Shown piece after piece: positions 17,051 through 25,742 of a DNA stretch of 64,000 nucleotides. The first letter of the stretch is position 1, and each line of letters opens with the position of its first letter. A model generated the notes under the pieces. That model saw nothing but the letters and a program-made list of their open reading frames with translations, did no database searches and had not been told where the DNA came from. The DNA is from Schauerella fraxinea. Lineage in GTDB: Bacteria; Pseudomonadota; Gammaproteobacteria; Burkholderiales; Burkholderiaceae_B. The stretch spans positions 1,054,001-1,118,000 of the forward strand of contig JAVDKK010000001.1 of the NCBI GenBank assembly GCA_030849945.1. The letters run 5' to 3'. Made by a program: the position numbers and the translations under genes.

Positions 17051-17572
17051 TTACTGACGCGTGGCGCTGGCCGGCAGAATGATGCCGGGGTCGGCGTCTT
17101 TCGTGGCGTCGTTCTGGCTTTGGGCCACTTCGGCCAGGCGCTGCTCGTACAACGCCTGGAAGTTGACTTCGGCCAGGTGCAGCGGGGGCAGCGACGTGCG
17201 GGTGATCGCATCGGCGATGTTGGCGCGCAGGTACGGGTAGAGCATCGTCGGGCAGACGATGCCCAACAGCGGATCGAGCTGGTCTTCAGGGATGTTGGCC
17301 AGTTCGAAAATACCGGCTTGCGTGCCTTCCACCAGGTACAACGTCTTGTCGTTGATGCGGGTGGTCACCGTTGCCGTCACGGTCGATTCGAACACCGTTT
17401 CGGCCAGGCGCTGACCGCCGACGTTGATCGTGACTTCGACTTGCGGCGTGTCCTGTTCGAGGAACACGTGGGGCGCATTGGGCATCTCGACCGACAGGTC
17501 TTTCAGATACACGCGCTGCATGTTGAAGGAGGGGTCGCTGCTGGCTTGAGCGGCTTGGTCTTGGTCGGCCAT
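17051..17572 (-). CDS. secB: Protein-export chaperone SecB
   Basis: A 173-residue cytosolic chaperone that holds preproteins unfolded and hands them to SecA. Typical SecB features are QRVYLKDLSVEMPNAPHVF near the start, the aromatic substrate groove, and the LCPTMLYPYLR-like segment (IVCPTMLYPYLRANIADAI). The C-terminal tail after the last helix is longer than in E. coli SecB (155 residues) and lacks the Cys/His-type metal tail of SecA. The ATG at 17572 follows a ribosome-binding site and is chosen over the long open upstream frame. It sits between gpsA and grxC. Confidence 0.95.
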   Translation of the reverse strand: MADQDQAAQASSDPSFNMQRVYLKDLSVEMPNAPHVFLEQDTPQVEVTINVGGQRLAETVFESTVTATVTTRINDKTLYLVEGTQAGIFELANIPEDQLDPLLGIVCPTMLYPYLRANIADAITRTSLPPLHLAEVNFQALYEQRLAEVAQSQNDATKDADPGIILPASATRQ

Positions 17573-17610
17573 GAGTAATTCCGTTGAAAGTGAGAGGGAG
17601 AGGGCTGGAC

Positions 17611-17868
17611 TCAGGCGGCGAGCATGGGCTCGAGCTTGCCTGCGCGATCGAGCGCGAACAGGTCGTCGCAGCCACCGACGTGCGTATCGCCGATATAAAT
17701 CTGAGGCACCGTGCGGCGGCCCGTACGCTCGATCATGGTTTGCTTGAGCGAGGGGTCTTGATCGACGCGCAACTTCTCGAGCGTATCGACGCCTTTTTGC
17801 TTGAGCAACTGCTCCGCGCGCAGGCAGTAAGGGCACACAGCGGTGCAATACATCACGATTTTATTCAT
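17611..17868 (-). CDS. grxC: Glutaredoxin 3
   Basis: An 85-residue glutaredoxin with the dithiol active site CPYC (C12 and C15), the TVPQIYIG cis-proline loop and the GGCDDL glutathione-binding motif. It reduces disulfides and glutathione mixed disulfides in the cytosol. Length and motifs match E. coli Grx3 (83). It is 38 bases upstream of secB and 50 bases downstream of the rhodanese gene on the same strand. Confidence 0.95.
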   Translation of the reverse strand: MNKIVMYCTAVCPYCLRAEQLLKQKGVDTLEKLRVDQDPSLKQTMIERTGRRTVPQIYIGDTHVGGCDDLFALDRAGKLEPMLAA

Positions 17869-17918
17869 CTTGCATTCCAATCGAAGGCGGGTAAATGAGG
17901 GCCGCTTGAGGCCGCATC

Positions 17919-18347
17919 CTACGCTTTTTGCGTGACGGGCAAGGCCGCCTGGCTCCAGGCGCGCATGCCGCCTTCCATGACATGCACGTTTTCGAAGCCC
18001 AGCGCTTTCAATTTGGCCACGGCGCGCGTGGAATCGCGACCCATGGCGCAGACCAGGATGATCGGCTTGTTCTTGGGCAAGGCAGCCACTTTTGTTTCGA
18101 GTTCGGCGAAGGGCACCCTGCGTGCCTGCGCGATGTGGCCGGTCTGGTATTGGTCGAGGGGACGAAGGTCCACCCAGACTGCTTGTTGCCGGTTGACCAT
18201 CTGGATGGCTTCGCCGGTGGACAAGCCGCCGCGGCCGCCCGATCGGCCGCCACGGATGGCGGGCCAAGCCAGCATCCCGCCGGCGACGAGCGCGATGGCG
18301 ACGATGAAAAGGTTGTTCTGGCTGGTCAAAAATTGCACAAATTCCAC
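17919..18347 (-). CDS. Membrane-anchored single-domain rhodanese (YibN-like)
   Basis: A 142-residue protein with an N-terminal membrane helix (about 12-30, FIVAIALVAGGMLAW) and one rhodanese domain. The active cysteine is C100 in the loop VCAMGRDST. Such proteins transfer sulfane sulfur; the physiological acceptor of YibN-type members is unknown. The gene heads the minus-strand cluster with grxC, secB and gpsA, the same neighbourhood as E. coli yibN. It is divergent from gpmA. Confidence 0.9.
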   Translation of the reverse strand: MEFVQFLTSQNNLFIVAIALVAGGMLAWPAIRGGRSGGRGGLSTGEAIQMVNRQQAVWVDLRPLDQYQTGHIAQARRVPFAELETKVAALPKNKPIILVCAMGRDSTRAVAKLKALGFENVHVMEGGMRAWSQAALPVTQKA

Positions 18348-18435
18348 GGAATATCCCGAAAGCGCGGCAGCCGCGATAAAAGTTGCCGGATTAAAAATGG
18401 TCGATTCGGGGCCGAATTTCCCCCCGCCGACACGG

Positions 18436-18467
18436 TTGATATCGAAGGCAAAGCAGGCAATTATAAA
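18436..18467 (+). promoter_or_regulatory. Possible sigma-70 promoter of gpmA
   Basis: A TTGATA box at 18436-18441 (five of six consensus) lies upstream of an A/T-rich AATTATAAAAT run at 18459-18469. Two -10 registers are possible: AATTAT with a 17-base spacer or TATAAA with 20 bases. The stretch is clearly more A/T-rich than its surroundings. Confidence 0.4.
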
Positions 18468-18514
18468 ATGACGCTCATTCTTCGTCCTTCAATAGCATTC
18501 TCACGGGCTTTTTC

Positions 18515-19267
18515 ATGCACAAACTTGTACTGATGCGTCACGGCGAAAGCCAATGGAACCTCGATAACCGCTTCACCGGCTGGTACGACGTCGACCTCAC
18601 CGATACGGGCCGCGAACAGGCCCGCCGCGCTGGCGAACTGCTCAAGCAGGAAGGGTACCGCTTCGACATCGCTTACACCTCGGTGCTCAAGCGCGCCATT
18701 CGCACATTGTGGATCGCTTTGGACGCGATGGATGCGATGTACACCCCCATCCACAATAACTGGCGCTTGAACGAGCGTCACTACGGTGCATTGCAGGGGC
18801 TGAACAAAGCCGAGACGGCCGCGCAATACGGCGATGAGCAGGTGCTGGTGTGGCGCCGCGCCTACGCCATTGCGCCTAATCCGCTTGAACTGGATGATCC
18901 GCGCCATCCACGCTTCGACAGCCGCTACGCCAAGGTGCCCGCCGACCAATTGCCGGCCACCGAATGTCTGAAGGATACGGTCGAACGCGTGTTGCCGATC
19001 TGGAACGAGTCGATCGCGCCGGCCATCCGCGCCGGCCGCAACGTGCTCATCGCCGCGCACGGCAACAGCCTGCGCGCGCTGATCAAGCATCTGGACGGCA
19101 TTTCCGACGACGACATCGTGGCGTTGAACATTCCGACGGGTCAGCCGCTCGTTTATGAGCTGGACGACGACCTCAAGCCCATTCGCCATTACTATTTGGG
19201 CGATCCCGCCGAAATCGAGGCGGCAATGGCAGCGGTGGCTGCCCAGGGCAAGGCAAAGAAGGACTGA
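18515..19267 (+). CDS. gpmA: 2,3-bisphosphoglycerate-dependent phosphoglycerate mutase
   Basis: A 250-residue glycolytic enzyme interconverting 3- and 2-phosphoglycerate. The phosphohistidine motif is LMRHGESQWN with H9. The specificity loop NERHYGALQGLNKAETA and the second histidine in AAHGNSLRAL are intact. Length equals E. coli GpmA (250). It is followed after only 2 bases by the envC-like gene, so the two are probably co-transcribed, an arrangement also seen in related betaproteobacteria. Confidence 0.96.
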   Translation: MHKLVLMRHGESQWNLDNRFTGWYDVDLTDTGREQARRAGELLKQEGYRFDIAYTSVLKRAIRTLWIALDAMDAMYTPIHNNWRLNERHYGALQGLNKAETAAQYGDEQVLVWRRAYAIAPNPLELDDPRHPRFDSRYAKVPADQLPATECLKDTVERVLPIWNESIAPAIRAGRNVLIAAHGNSLRALIKHLDGISDDDIVALNIPTGQPLVYELDDDLKPIRHYYLGDPAEIEAAMAAVAAQGKAKKD

Positions 19268-19269
19268 CG

Positions 19270-20919
19270 ATGCGGCGGGCAGTAGGCGTGCTGGTGGTGG
19301 CGGGGCTGTTGGCGCCGTCAGTGGGCCTGTGCGCCGCCGATCTGGCTGCGCGGCAGACCGAAGCGGCACGCGAGCAGCAGACGCTGCGCGCTCGCATCGA
19401 CGATTTGCAGACCGCGCTCGAGCAGCGCGAGTCGGCTCGTAAAGAGGCGGCCGACGCGCTGCGGCAGTCTGAAACCGAAATTTCGCGCATCAATCGCCGC
19501 CTGGCCGAATTGGCCGAGCAGCAGCGCGTGGCCGAACGCGAGTTGACCGAGCTCAAGCGGCAGATCGTGGTGCAGCAAGGCGTCTTGGCCAAGCGCCAGA
19601 CCGAACTCAGCGGCCAGTTGCGGGCGCAGTACAGCAGTGGGTTGTCGCCTTGGACGGCGCTCTTGTCCGGGGACGATCCGCAACAATTGGGTCGCAATCT
19701 CGGTTATCTGGATTACGTCGCCCAGGCGCGCGCCCGGGCGCTGACCCAATTGCAGCAAGACATCGAGCGGCTGGCCTCGCTGCGCAAGCAGGCCGATGGT
19801 CGCGCGGCGGAACTCGAATCGGTCGCGGTCGAAACCCGCACCGAAAAAACGGCGTTGGTGACGCAGCAGAAAGAGCGCGCCATCGTCGTCGCAAAATTGG
19901 AAGGACAGATTTCGGCCCAGCGTGCCGAGGCGGCCCGTCTGGGACGCGACGATCAGCGGCTCGGCCGCCTGATCGACGACCTCGATGCCGCCTTGGTCAA
20001 GCAGGCCGAAGACGCTCGCCGGGCAGAGGAGGCGCGTCGTGTGGCCGCCGAGGAAGCCCGCCGCCAGGCCCAGATTCAAGCCGAAAAAGCGCGCGAAGCC
20101 GAGGCTGTGCGGCGCGCTGCCCAAGAAAAGAAGCTGGCCGACGCGCGCCGCGAGGCGGAAGCCACCGCCAGGCAGGCCGAAGCGGCGCGGGCGGCCGATG
20201 CTGCGCGCAAGTCAGCCGAAACCACCAAACGTGCCGAGGCCGCGCAGGCGGCCGCCCGCGATGCGGCGCAGGTACGCGAGCAGGTCGAGTCCGCGATGCA
20301 GCGCGACCGCGAACAGGCGGCGCAGGCGGCAGAGCAGGCCGCTCAAGCCGCGCAGGCCGAGCGTTCCGGCGTTCGGGTGGGCGCGCGGCCGATTCCGCAG
20401 TCCGAAGCCCGCGCCACGCTCGATGTAGCGGCGTTGCGCCGCCAGGGCGATGCCGCCGAGGGCGGAGGCACGCCGCCGGCCCGCGTTGCACGCGAAGCGG
20501 ACGATGCCGATCGGGCGCCCGCTGCCAGCGGCAGCGGCTTGCGACGCGGGTTGCAACCGCCCGTGCGCGGCGAAGTTCAAGGCCGATTCGGCGTGGGCCG
20601 GCCCGATGGCGGCACCTGGCGCGGCATCGTGCTGCGCGCGGCCGAAGGCACCCCGGTGCATGCCGTGGCACCCGGTACCGTGGTCTACGCTCAGTGGTTG
20701 CGAGGATTCGGTAACCTTGTCATCGTCGATCACGGGAACAAATACCTCACTGTGTATGCCTATAACCAAAGCGTCCTGAAAGCCGTCGGCGATTCTGTCC
20801 GGGCGGGTGAGACCATCGCCCTGGTGGGCGCTACGGGCGGCCAAGTGGAATCGGGCCTATACTTTGAAATTCGCCATCAAGGCGCTCCGGTTGATCCAGC
20901 CCAGTGGCTGGCGTTATAG
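19270..20919 (+). CDS. envC: EnvC-like murein hydrolase activator (coiled coil plus degenerate LytM domain)
   Basis: A 549-residue secreted protein. The signal peptide covers residues 1-22. Residues 23-360 are a long Ala/Glu/Arg/Gln-rich coiled coil. A LytM/M23 domain occupies about 425-549. In active M23 enzymes zinc is held by HxxxD and HxH; here the first site reads GGTWRGIVLRA and the last reads GLYFEIRHQG, so the metal ligands are lost. That fits EnvC-type regulators that bind and switch on periplasmic amidases at the septum and do not cut peptidoglycan themselves. It lies between gpmA and the CtpA protease gene, close to the arrangement around E. coli envC. Confidence 0.88.
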   Translation: MRRAVGVLVVAGLLAPSVGLCAADLAARQTEAAREQQTLRARIDDLQTALEQRESARKEAADALRQSETEISRINRRLAELAEQQRVAERELTELKRQIVVQQGVLAKRQTELSGQLRAQYSSGLSPWTALLSGDDPQQLGRNLGYLDYVAQARARALTQLQQDIERLASLRKQADGRAAELESVAVETRTEKTALVTQQKERAIVVAKLEGQISAQRAEAARLGRDDQRLGRLIDDLDAALVKQAEDARRAEEARRVAAEEARRQAQIQAEKAREAEAVRRAAQEKKLADARREAEATARQAEAARAADAARKSAETTKRAEAAQAAARDAAQVREQVESAMQRDREQAAQAAEQAAQAAQAERSGVRVGARPIPQSEARATLDVAALRRQGDAAEGGGTPPARVAREADDADRAPAASGSGLRRGLQPPVRGEVQGRFGVGRPDGGTWRGIVLRAAEGTPVHAVAPGTVVYAQWLRGFGNLVIVDHGNKYLTVYAYNQSVLKAVGDSVRAGETIALVGATGGQVESGLYFEIRHQGAPVDPAQWLAL

Positions 20920-20944
20920 CCGGCGTCAACATCAGGAAGTGTGT

Positions 20945-22453
20945 ATGGGCGCTCGCAAATCTCGCAGTGTTGGTCTCCTTGCCGTCGGCGCTATCGCCGG
21001 CGCGTTGCTTAGTGTGGGCGTAACTGCGGTCGCACAGCGCGGCAGCCCCTTGCCGCTGGACGAATTGCGCCAGCTCAGCAATGTCTTTGGCGCCATCAAG
21101 AACAACTACGTCGAAAACGTCGACGATAAAACGCTGATCAACAATGCCATCGCCGGCATGGTCTCCAATCTCGATCCGCATTCGGCCTATCTCGACGCCG
21201 ATGCGTTCAAGGATATGCAGACGGCTACGCAAGGCGAGTTCGGCGGTCTGGGCATCGAAGTCGGCGCCGAGGATGGCTTCGTCAAGGTCATTTCGCCGAT
21301 CGAAGATACGCCGGCTGCGCGCGCCGGCGTGCTCGCGGGCGACCTGATCGTCAAGATCGACGACAAGCCGACCAAGGGCATGACGCTCAACGACGCGGTC
21401 AAACTCATGCGCGGCGCGCCCAAAACGCCGATCGTGTTGACGATCATGCGTGGCGACCAGGGCAAGCCCATCGTGCTGAAGGTCGTGCGCGACGTCATCA
21501 AGGTGCGCAGCGTGCGCAGCAAGATGCTCGACAACAATATCGGCTACATCCGCGTGGCGCAGTTCCAGGAAAAAACCGGCGCCGATCTGGCGCGTCAGTT
21601 GAAAGACCTGGGCCAGAAGCAAGCCCCGCGCGGCCTGGTGCTCGACCTGCGTAACGATCCGGGTGGCCTGCTCACCGGCGCCATCGGTGTGTCGGCGGCG
21701 TTCCTGCCGTCCGATGCGCTGGTCGTGTCGACCGATGGCCGCACGCCCGATTCGCGTCACAAGTATCTGGCAACGCCCTCCGAGTACGCTCGCGGCGAAA
21801 GCGATTACCTGGTGGGCTTGCCCGCCTGGGTGAAAACCGTGCCGATGGTGGTGCTGGTAAACGTCGGTTCGGCCTCGGCTTCGGAGATCGTCGCCGGCGC
21901 CCTGCAGGATCACAATCGTGCCAAGGTGCTCGGCAACCGCACGTTCGGCAAGGGTTCGGTGCAAGTTATCCTGCCGCTGTCGCCCGATACGGCCGTCAAG
22001 CTGACCACGTCGCGTTACTTCACGCCGAAGAACCGCTCGATTCAAGCCACCGGCATCGTCCCCGACATCATCGTGGCCGATACCTCGGAAGGCGATCTGT
22101 TCCGCCTGCCGCGCGAAGCCGATCTGGAACGCCACCTGTCCAACCAGCAGACGGCTGACGAGATCAAGTCCTCGCAAGAGCAATCGGAAGCCACGCCGCC
22201 CAAGATGTTCGAATTCGGTGCGGCCGACGACTTCCAGCTCAAGCAAGCGGTCAATGTGCTCGACGGCAAGCCGGTGCAAAAGGCCGTCGTGCCCAAGCCC
22301 GCGCAAAAAGCCGCTGATGCGACCAATGCCGGCAACGGCACGCGCGGCGCCGGCAAGGGTACGGCAGCGCCTGCGGCATCGTCGCCGGCGGCACCGGCCA
22401 CGCAGCACATGCGCATCACGCCGTCCGGAGCGGAACCCGCCCGCCCGCAATGA
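20945..22453 (+). CDS. S41 C-terminal processing protease (CtpA type)
   Basis: A 502-residue periplasmic serine protease. A signal/anchor segment lies at about 8-31 (LLAVGAIAGALLSVGVTAVA). A PDZ domain spans about 85-165, opened by GEFGGLGIEVG. The catalytic Ser-Lys dyad is S311 in GSASASE and K336 in NRTFGKGSVQ, exactly 25 residues apart as in the family. The C-terminal 60 residues are Ala/Lys/Pro-rich and probably disordered. Such proteases trim envelope proteins and, in some bacteria, peptidoglycan hydrolases, which fits the EnvC neighbour. ATG 20945 follows an AGGAAG ribosome-binding site. The stop overlaps the next start (ATGA). Confidence 0.93.
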   Translation: MGARKSRSVGLLAVGAIAGALLSVGVTAVAQRGSPLPLDELRQLSNVFGAIKNNYVENVDDKTLINNAIAGMVSNLDPHSAYLDADAFKDMQTATQGEFGGLGIEVGAEDGFVKVISPIEDTPAARAGVLAGDLIVKIDDKPTKGMTLNDAVKLMRGAPKTPIVLTIMRGDQGKPIVLKVVRDVIKVRSVRSKMLDNNIGYIRVAQFQEKTGADLARQLKDLGQKQAPRGLVLDLRNDPGGLLTGAIGVSAAFLPSDALVVSTDGRTPDSRHKYLATPSEYARGESDYLVGLPAWVKTVPMVVLVNVGSASASEIVAGALQDHNRAKVLGNRTFGKGSVQVILPLSPDTAVKLTTSRYFTPKNRSIQATGIVPDIIVADTSEGDLFRLPREADLERHLSNQQTADEIKSSQEQSEATPPKMFEFGAADDFQLKQAVNVLDGKPVQKAVVPKPAQKAADATNAGNGTRGAGKGTAAPAASSPAAPATQHMRITPSGAEPARPQ

Positions 22454-23361
22454 ACGACGAGCAACTCCTGCGGTATGCCCGCCACGTGCTGTTGAACGAG
22501 GTGGGCATAGAAGGCCAGGAAAGCTTCCTGGCGACGCGGGCGCTGATCGTTGGTGCCGGAGGCCTGGGGTCTCCGGCAGCGCTTTACCTTGCGACCGCAG
22601 GGCTCGGCGACATCACACTGGTCGATGACGACACCGTCGAGCTGAGCAATCTGCAACGCCAGATTCTGCATCCCACCGCCCATCTCGGTCAGTTCAAGGC
22701 CGAGTCGGGTCGCACCACGCTTTCCGCCTACAACCCCGAAATACACGTGCATGCCCGCGTCGAGCGCTTGAGTGCCGACGCATTGGATGCGGCAGTGGCC
22801 GCGGCCGACATCGTGCTCGATTGCACGGATAACTTCGCTACCCGTCACGCCATCAACCGCGCTTGTGTGCATCATCGCAAGCCGTTGGTATCCGGTGCGG
22901 CCATTCGATTCGACGGCCAGGTTGCCGTATTCGACCTGCGTGACGACGAGGCGCCCTGCTATCACTGCCTGTTTCCCGAGGGTGAGGACGTCGAAGCCGC
23001 CAACTGCGCCACGATGGGCGTGTTCGCGCCCTTGGTGGGTATCATCGGCAGCATGCAGGCCGCCGAAGCGCTCAAGCTGGCCGCCGGTATCGGCGAAAGC
23101 CTGTCTGGGCGATTGTTGATGCTCGATGCGCGCTACATGCAGTGGCGCCAGGTCAACGTGCGGCGCGATCCGCACTGCGCCGTCTGCGGCGATCGCGCTC
23201 GTTCGGACAGCGTTAGCGAAACGAATCTTTCCGCTGAGCGTGCGCCGGGCGCGTGCGACGATCGCACTCATGGCGTCGTCGACCAAGACGATCATGGCCA
23301 CGACGATCACGTGAAAGCGCAGCATGTGGGCACGGCCCAACCGCTTGCGACGGCCACCTGA
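22450..23361 (+). CDS. moeB: MoeB/ThiF-family E1-like adenylyltransferase with His-rich tail
   Basis: A 303-residue enzyme. The ATP-binding loop is VGAGGLGSPAALYL near residue 33, with NLQRQ, the DCTDNF active region and SGAAIRFDGQ. The zinc cysteines are CYHC near residue 173 and CAVC near residue 242. It should activate the C-terminal glycine of a ubiquitin-like sulfur carrier, MoaD (molybdopterin) or ThiS (thiamine); the window has neither partner, so MoeB against ThiF is undecided. The last 45 residues are an unusual acidic, His-rich tail. It overlaps the ctpA-like gene by four bases. Confidence 0.87.
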   Translation: MNDEQLLRYARHVLLNEVGIEGQESFLATRALIVGAGGLGSPAALYLATAGLGDITLVDDDTVELSNLQRQILHPTAHLGQFKAESGRTTLSAYNPEIHVHARVERLSADALDAAVAAADIVLDCTDNFATRHAINRACVHHRKPLVSGAAIRFDGQVAVFDLRDDEAPCYHCLFPEGEDVEAANCATMGVFAPLVGIIGSMQAAEALKLAAGIGESLSGRLLMLDARYMQWRQVNVRRDPHCAVCGDRARSDSVSETNLSAERAPGACDDRTHGVVDQDDHGHDDHVKAQHVGTAQPLATAT

Positions 23362-23429
23362 TCGCGTTCTTTTTTTCGCTTTATCCCGTTCGCTTTTCTC
23401 CTTACCAACCTTTCCCGCTCGCCTTTTTC

Positions 23430-24842
23430 ATGACGACTGAATTCGCCTCTCGCCTGCTGCAAGCCCTTGGTTCCGAATGCGTGCTCACGCAACCCGACGA
23501 CATCGCGCCGTGGTTGACCGACTGGCGCGGTATCTATCGAGGTAACGCCCAGGCCGTGGTGCGACCGCGTACCGTGGAAGAGGTGTCCAAGGCGCTGGCG
23601 ATGTGTAATGACGCCGGCGTGCCCGTGGTGCCGCGTGGCGGCAACACCGGCTTGTGCGGTGGGGCCACGCCCGATAGCGCACCCACGAACGTCGTGATCT
23701 GCCTGGACCGGATGACGGCCGTGCGCAGCATCGATACGGTAGCCAATACGATGGTGGCCGAAGCCGGTTGCATCCTGGGCAACTTGCGCCGCGCGGCGCA
23801 GGACGCGGATCGTTTGCTGCCGTTGAGCCTGGCCGCCGAGGATTCGAGCCAGATCGGCGGCAACCTCGCCACCAACGCCGGCGGCGTCAATGTGGTGCGC
23901 TATGGCATGACGCGCGAGCTCGTGCTCGGCATCGAAGCCGTGCTGCCCAACGGTGAGATCTTTCACGGTTTGCGGACGCTGCGTAAGGACAATACCGGCT
24001 ATGACTTGAAGCAGCTCTTCATCGGATCGGAAGGCACGCTGGGCATCATCACGGCCGTGGCGCTGCGCCTCTACGCCCGCGCCGACGTGCGCTCGGTGGT
24101 GCTGGCCGCCGTCGAGTCGCCCGCGCAAGCGCTGGAGCTCTTCGAGCGATTGTTCGCCAAGTGCGGCGCGCGCATGCAGGCATTCGAGTTCTTCACCGGC
24201 GACTGCCTGGACATCACCTTGAAGCATGCAGAAGGGCTGCAAGAGCCTTTCGATCAACGCTACACCGGCTATGTGCTGCTCGAGTTGGCCGACACGACCG
24301 ACGAGGCCGCACTCAATGCCCTGCTTGAAAGCGTGATCGGCGATGCCCTTGAAGACGGCCTGTGCGTGGATGCCGCCGTGTCGGCGTCGCTCGCGCAACT
24401 GCAGACGTTGTGGAAACTGCGCGAAGAAATTTCCGAAGCGCAGCGTGCCGACGGCCCCCATCTCAAGCACGACATCTCGCTGCCCATCGAGCACATTCCG
24501 GCGTTCATGGTCTCTGCCGAAGCACGTATTCGCGCGGTCGAGCCTGGTGTGCGGCCCTTCATTTTCGGCCACTTCGGCGACGGCAACCTGCATTACAACC
24601 TGTCGCGGCCCGCAGGTGCGCCCACCGATTGGGCGGCCAAAGAAGGCTACGCGTTGACAGCCGAAGTACTGGACGAAGTGATGCAATATGGCGGCAGCAT
24701 CAGCGCAGAGCACGGCATTGGCCAGTTGAAGCTGCAAGACTTCAAACGCTTGAAGAACCCGCTCGAGCAACGCATGATGCACGACATCAAGCGCCTGCTC
24801 GATCCCAAGGGCATCATGAACCCGGGCAAATTGTTGTCTTGA
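23430..24842 (+). CDS. FAD-linked D-2-hydroxyacid dehydrogenase (GlcD family)
   Basis: A 470-residue flavoprotein with the PCMH-type FAD-binding half first (VVPRGGNTGLCGGATP near 66-81, and EDSSQIGGNLATNAGG) and the FAD-oxidase C half after, including FGHFGDGNLHYNL and SAEHGIGQLKL. The C terminus ends in the usual DPKGIMNPGKLL. Family members oxidise D-lactate, D-2-hydroxyglutarate or glycolate; the substrate is not readable here. No glcE/glcF partners are near. The ATG at 23430 is preferred to the open frame upstream, which lies inside the MoeB tail. Confidence 0.87.
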   Translation: MTTEFASRLLQALGSECVLTQPDDIAPWLTDWRGIYRGNAQAVVRPRTVEEVSKALAMCNDAGVPVVPRGGNTGLCGGATPDSAPTNVVICLDRMTAVRSIDTVANTMVAEAGCILGNLRRAAQDADRLLPLSLAAEDSSQIGGNLATNAGGVNVVRYGMTRELVLGIEAVLPNGEIFHGLRTLRKDNTGYDLKQLFIGSEGTLGIITAVALRLYARADVRSVVLAAVESPAQALELFERLFAKCGARMQAFEFFTGDCLDITLKHAEGLQEPFDQRYTGYVLLELADTTDEAALNALLESVIGDALEDGLCVDAAVSASLAQLQTLWKLREEISEAQRADGPHLKHDISLPIEHIPAFMVSAEARIRAVEPGVRPFIFGHFGDGNLHYNLSRPAGAPTDWAAKEGYALTAEVLDEVMQYGGSISAEHGIGQLKLQDFKRLKNPLEQRMMHDIKRLLDPKGIMNPGKLLS

Positions 24843-24934
24843 GGGCAGCCGGTGCGTGCACAACGCACCGGGGCACGATGCACCTGCGTATTGCCTTGAG
24901 AACACTGCTTGGGGGCGGGATGAGCGAGGCCTTA

Positions 24935-25027
24935 CGCACACGGCACGTGGCACATGGCCATGGCCATGGCACGAGGCACGGGGTACACGGCACATGGCAA
25001 GAGGCACGACGCACGAGGCACGAGGCA
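24935..25027. repeat. Degenerate GGCAC-type short repeats in an intergenic gap
   Basis: Between the FAD oxidase and slmA stops, about ten copies of GGCAC or GGCA(T/A/G) occur in an irregular 6-10 base rhythm, with a TGGCCA doublet in the middle (24957-24968). The track carries no plausible gene on either strand. It looks like slipped-strand expansion of a short unit; no conserved site is recognised. Confidence 0.6.
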
Positions 25028-25109
25028 AGCCGCCTCGTGAGCCATACGCGCTGCGTGGCGCCGCGCGCAGCGACCTCAGGCGATCGTCGACATCAGTTGA
25101 GCGCCGACC

Positions 25110-25691
25110 TCAGCCCAGCAGGATCTTGATCTGCGGTTCGATATGCGCGGTGGGCGCCACGCGCCAGCCGCTTTGCGCATAACGCAGCCACCGGCCCAGC
25201 ACCACGTGCGTCAATAGGCTCGCGTGCGCGGCGATATCTGCATCGGCAGGCAGGTCGCCATCCGATACGGCCACGCGCAGGGCTTGCTTCAACGATGCTT
25301 CGATACGGTCGTTGATGCGGTTGATGCGCTCTTGCAGCCGGTTGTCTTCGGTGACCAGCGCATCGCCCGTGAGCACGCGGGTGATGCCGCGATTGCGCTC
25401 AGAAAACGTCACCAGCATCGTGACCATGTGCCGCGCCTGCGGCAGCCCTTGCGGATGGGCATCGATGATCTGGTTGATGAGCGTGAACACGCTGGTTTCG
25501 ATGAAGGTGATGAGCCCCTCGAACATCTGCGCCTTGCTGGCGAAGTGACGGTATAGCGCCGCTTCGGACACCTGCATGCGCGCGGCCAGCGCGGCCGTGG
25601 TGACGCGAGCCGCGTGCGGCTGCTCCAACATCTCGGCCAGTGTTTGCAGAATCTGGGCTTTGCGTTCGCCTGGTTGACTTGCCATCAGCAT
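25110..25691 (-). CDS. slmA: Nucleoid occlusion factor SlmA (TetR family)
   Basis: A 193-residue TetR-type DNA-binding protein. The helix-turn-helix is VTTAALAARMQVSEAALYRH followed by FASKAQMF, and ERNRGITRVLTGDALVTEDNRL matches the SlmA-specific core (E. coli has ERNPGLTRILTGHAL). SlmA bound to DNA blocks FtsZ assembly over the nucleoid. Starts at 25691 and 25685 are both possible. It sits after the HAD nucleotidase and argB genes on the same strand, a linkage common in betaproteobacteria. It is not expected to be a drug-efflux regulator, since no transporter is near. Confidence 0.88.
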   Translation of the reverse strand: MLMASQPGERKAQILQTLAEMLEQPHAARVTTAALAARMQVSEAALYRHFASKAQMFEGLITFIETSVFTLINQIIDAHPQGLPQARHMVTMLVTFSERNRGITRVLTGDALVTEDNRLQERINRINDRIEASLKQALRVAVSDGDLPADADIAAHASLLTHVVLGRWLRYAQSGWRVAPTAHIEPQIKILLG

Positions 25692-25742
25692 GCAACGCTC
25701 ACGGCAAGCGGGAGCGTAGTGAGGGTTATGACGCTGCCGATA

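Noticed and set aside
25110..25691. A drug-responsive TetR repressor
   Set aside because: The ERNRGITRVLTG core and slmA-argB linkage point to SlmA and no transporter is near.
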